From Chitinophaga pinensis (GTDB lineage: Bacteria > Bacteroidota > Bacteroidia > Chitinophagales > Chitinophagaceae), in the NCBI GenBank assembly GCA_945862385.1, contig CAMAXV010000014.1:16664-80663 (forward strand): a DNA stretch of 64,000 nt. Direction: 5' to 3'. A program made the translations under genes and the position numbers. The notes beneath the pieces were generated by a model that saw only the letters and a list, made by a program, of their open reading frames with translations, ran no database searches and was not told the DNA's origin. How positions within the stretch are numbered: position 1 is the first letter of the stretch; each line of letters begins with the position of its first letter. This document shows positions 63,854 to 64,000 of the stretch, one piece after another.

Positions 63854-63897
63854 CAATCCACTTCCTTCGAAAGACTGTTGTAAACCTTTTTTCTGAC
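63854..63897 (+). promoter_or_regulatory. Conserved leader block of the peroxidase series
   Basis: CCAATCCA..AAGACTGTTGTAA, 8 bases, TCTGAC. It is nearly the same as the block before copy 2 (about 62370-62417) and weaker before copy 1 (about 59511-59550). It may be a promoter for an alternative sigma factor or a regulator site. Confidence 0.45.
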
Positions 63898-63914
63898 AAA
63901 AAAATTTAAGTCAC

Positions 63915-64000
63915 ATGTTACACAGTCGAAAACTGCAAACGCTCGCAGTTGCAATTTGTTCCGTTCTCTTTTTAGATTCATGTAAGAAAGACATTGATGT
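63915..64000 (+). CDS. Third peroxidase-series gene, N-terminal 28 residues only
   Basis: The frame starts MLHSRKLQTLAVAICSVLFLDSC and is cut by the window end after KKDIDV. The MLHS start, lipobox and leader block match copies 1 and 2. I therefore predict a third di-heme peroxidase-like lipoprotein, although no heme motif is inside the window. Confidence 0.6.
   Translation, partial: MLHSRKLQTLAVAICSVLFLDSCKKDID

Overview
The window looks like a chromosomal segment of a Bacteroidota bacterium, most likely a Chitinophagaceae-type member. Indicators are a SusC/SusD pair, an Oar-like TonB receptor, a type IX secretion sorting tail, Bacteroidota-type promoters (TTG about 19-20 bp upstream of TAnnTTTG), DUF3871, PDDEXK_2 (Rpn) nucleases and weak ribosome binding sites. 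The family-level placement is inference; no rRNA is present.

Housekeeping part (1-36 kb). The window opens inside trmN6. It continues with a minus-strand GH3-like/dxr/rseP run, then rplU-rpmA and a Lys/Ala/Pro histone H1-like gene, a PolX/PHP protein, mazG with a DUF1080 glycosidase-like gene, and an ABC-type binding lipoprotein. A small low-GC scar follows (unknown ORF, IS remnant, duplicated 3' end of tRNA-Leu). Next come a histidine kinase, a glycosyltransferase, tRNA-Gly and tRNA-Leu, and a translationally coupled PIG-L / 51-aa membrane protein / Na+-solute symporter operon. Then follow ggt, tamB, ribBA, a TonB receptor, truB, a methyltransferase, a secreted M43 protease, glutaminyl cyclase, a NagB-PIG-L fusion and a fatty acid desaturase.

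Accessory part (36.9-49.9 kb). This begins at tRNA-Arg(ACG), whose promoter is separated from the gene by a double-hairpin insertion flanked by a copy of the tRNA 5' end. Downstream is a phage/plasmid-like recombination module: an unknown 115-aa protein, a RadC-type JAB protein, a Sak4-like ATPase and DUF3871. After it lie AT-rich genes for small exported proteins, a surface protein with tail-fibre repeats and its T9SS-like neighbour, and a cluster of Rpn/PDDEXK_2 nuclease copies in different states of decay. One copy is intact, two are broken, and one 5' fragment is buried antisense in the tail of a ribbon-helix-helix gene that follows an SPFH gene. A palindromic repeat in that tail also sits in frame inside mazG 40 kb away.

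Metabolic part (49.9-64 kb). An APH-like kinase and a HAD hydrolase form a pair. They are followed by a GH105 hydrolase divergent from a SusC/SusD pair, a lysine-methyltransferase-like protein, and a tandem family of di-heme cytochrome c peroxidase-like lipoproteins (two complete, a third cut by the window end) with a conserved upstream block and an acyltransferase-3 gene in between.

The strongest candidates for something new are the palindromic element that has become protein-coding in two unrelated genes, the Rpn copy series with its shared leader, and the small recombination module with a possible structured RNA or attenuator before its radC-like gene. No CRISPR array, rRNA, complete IS or integrase gene was seen.
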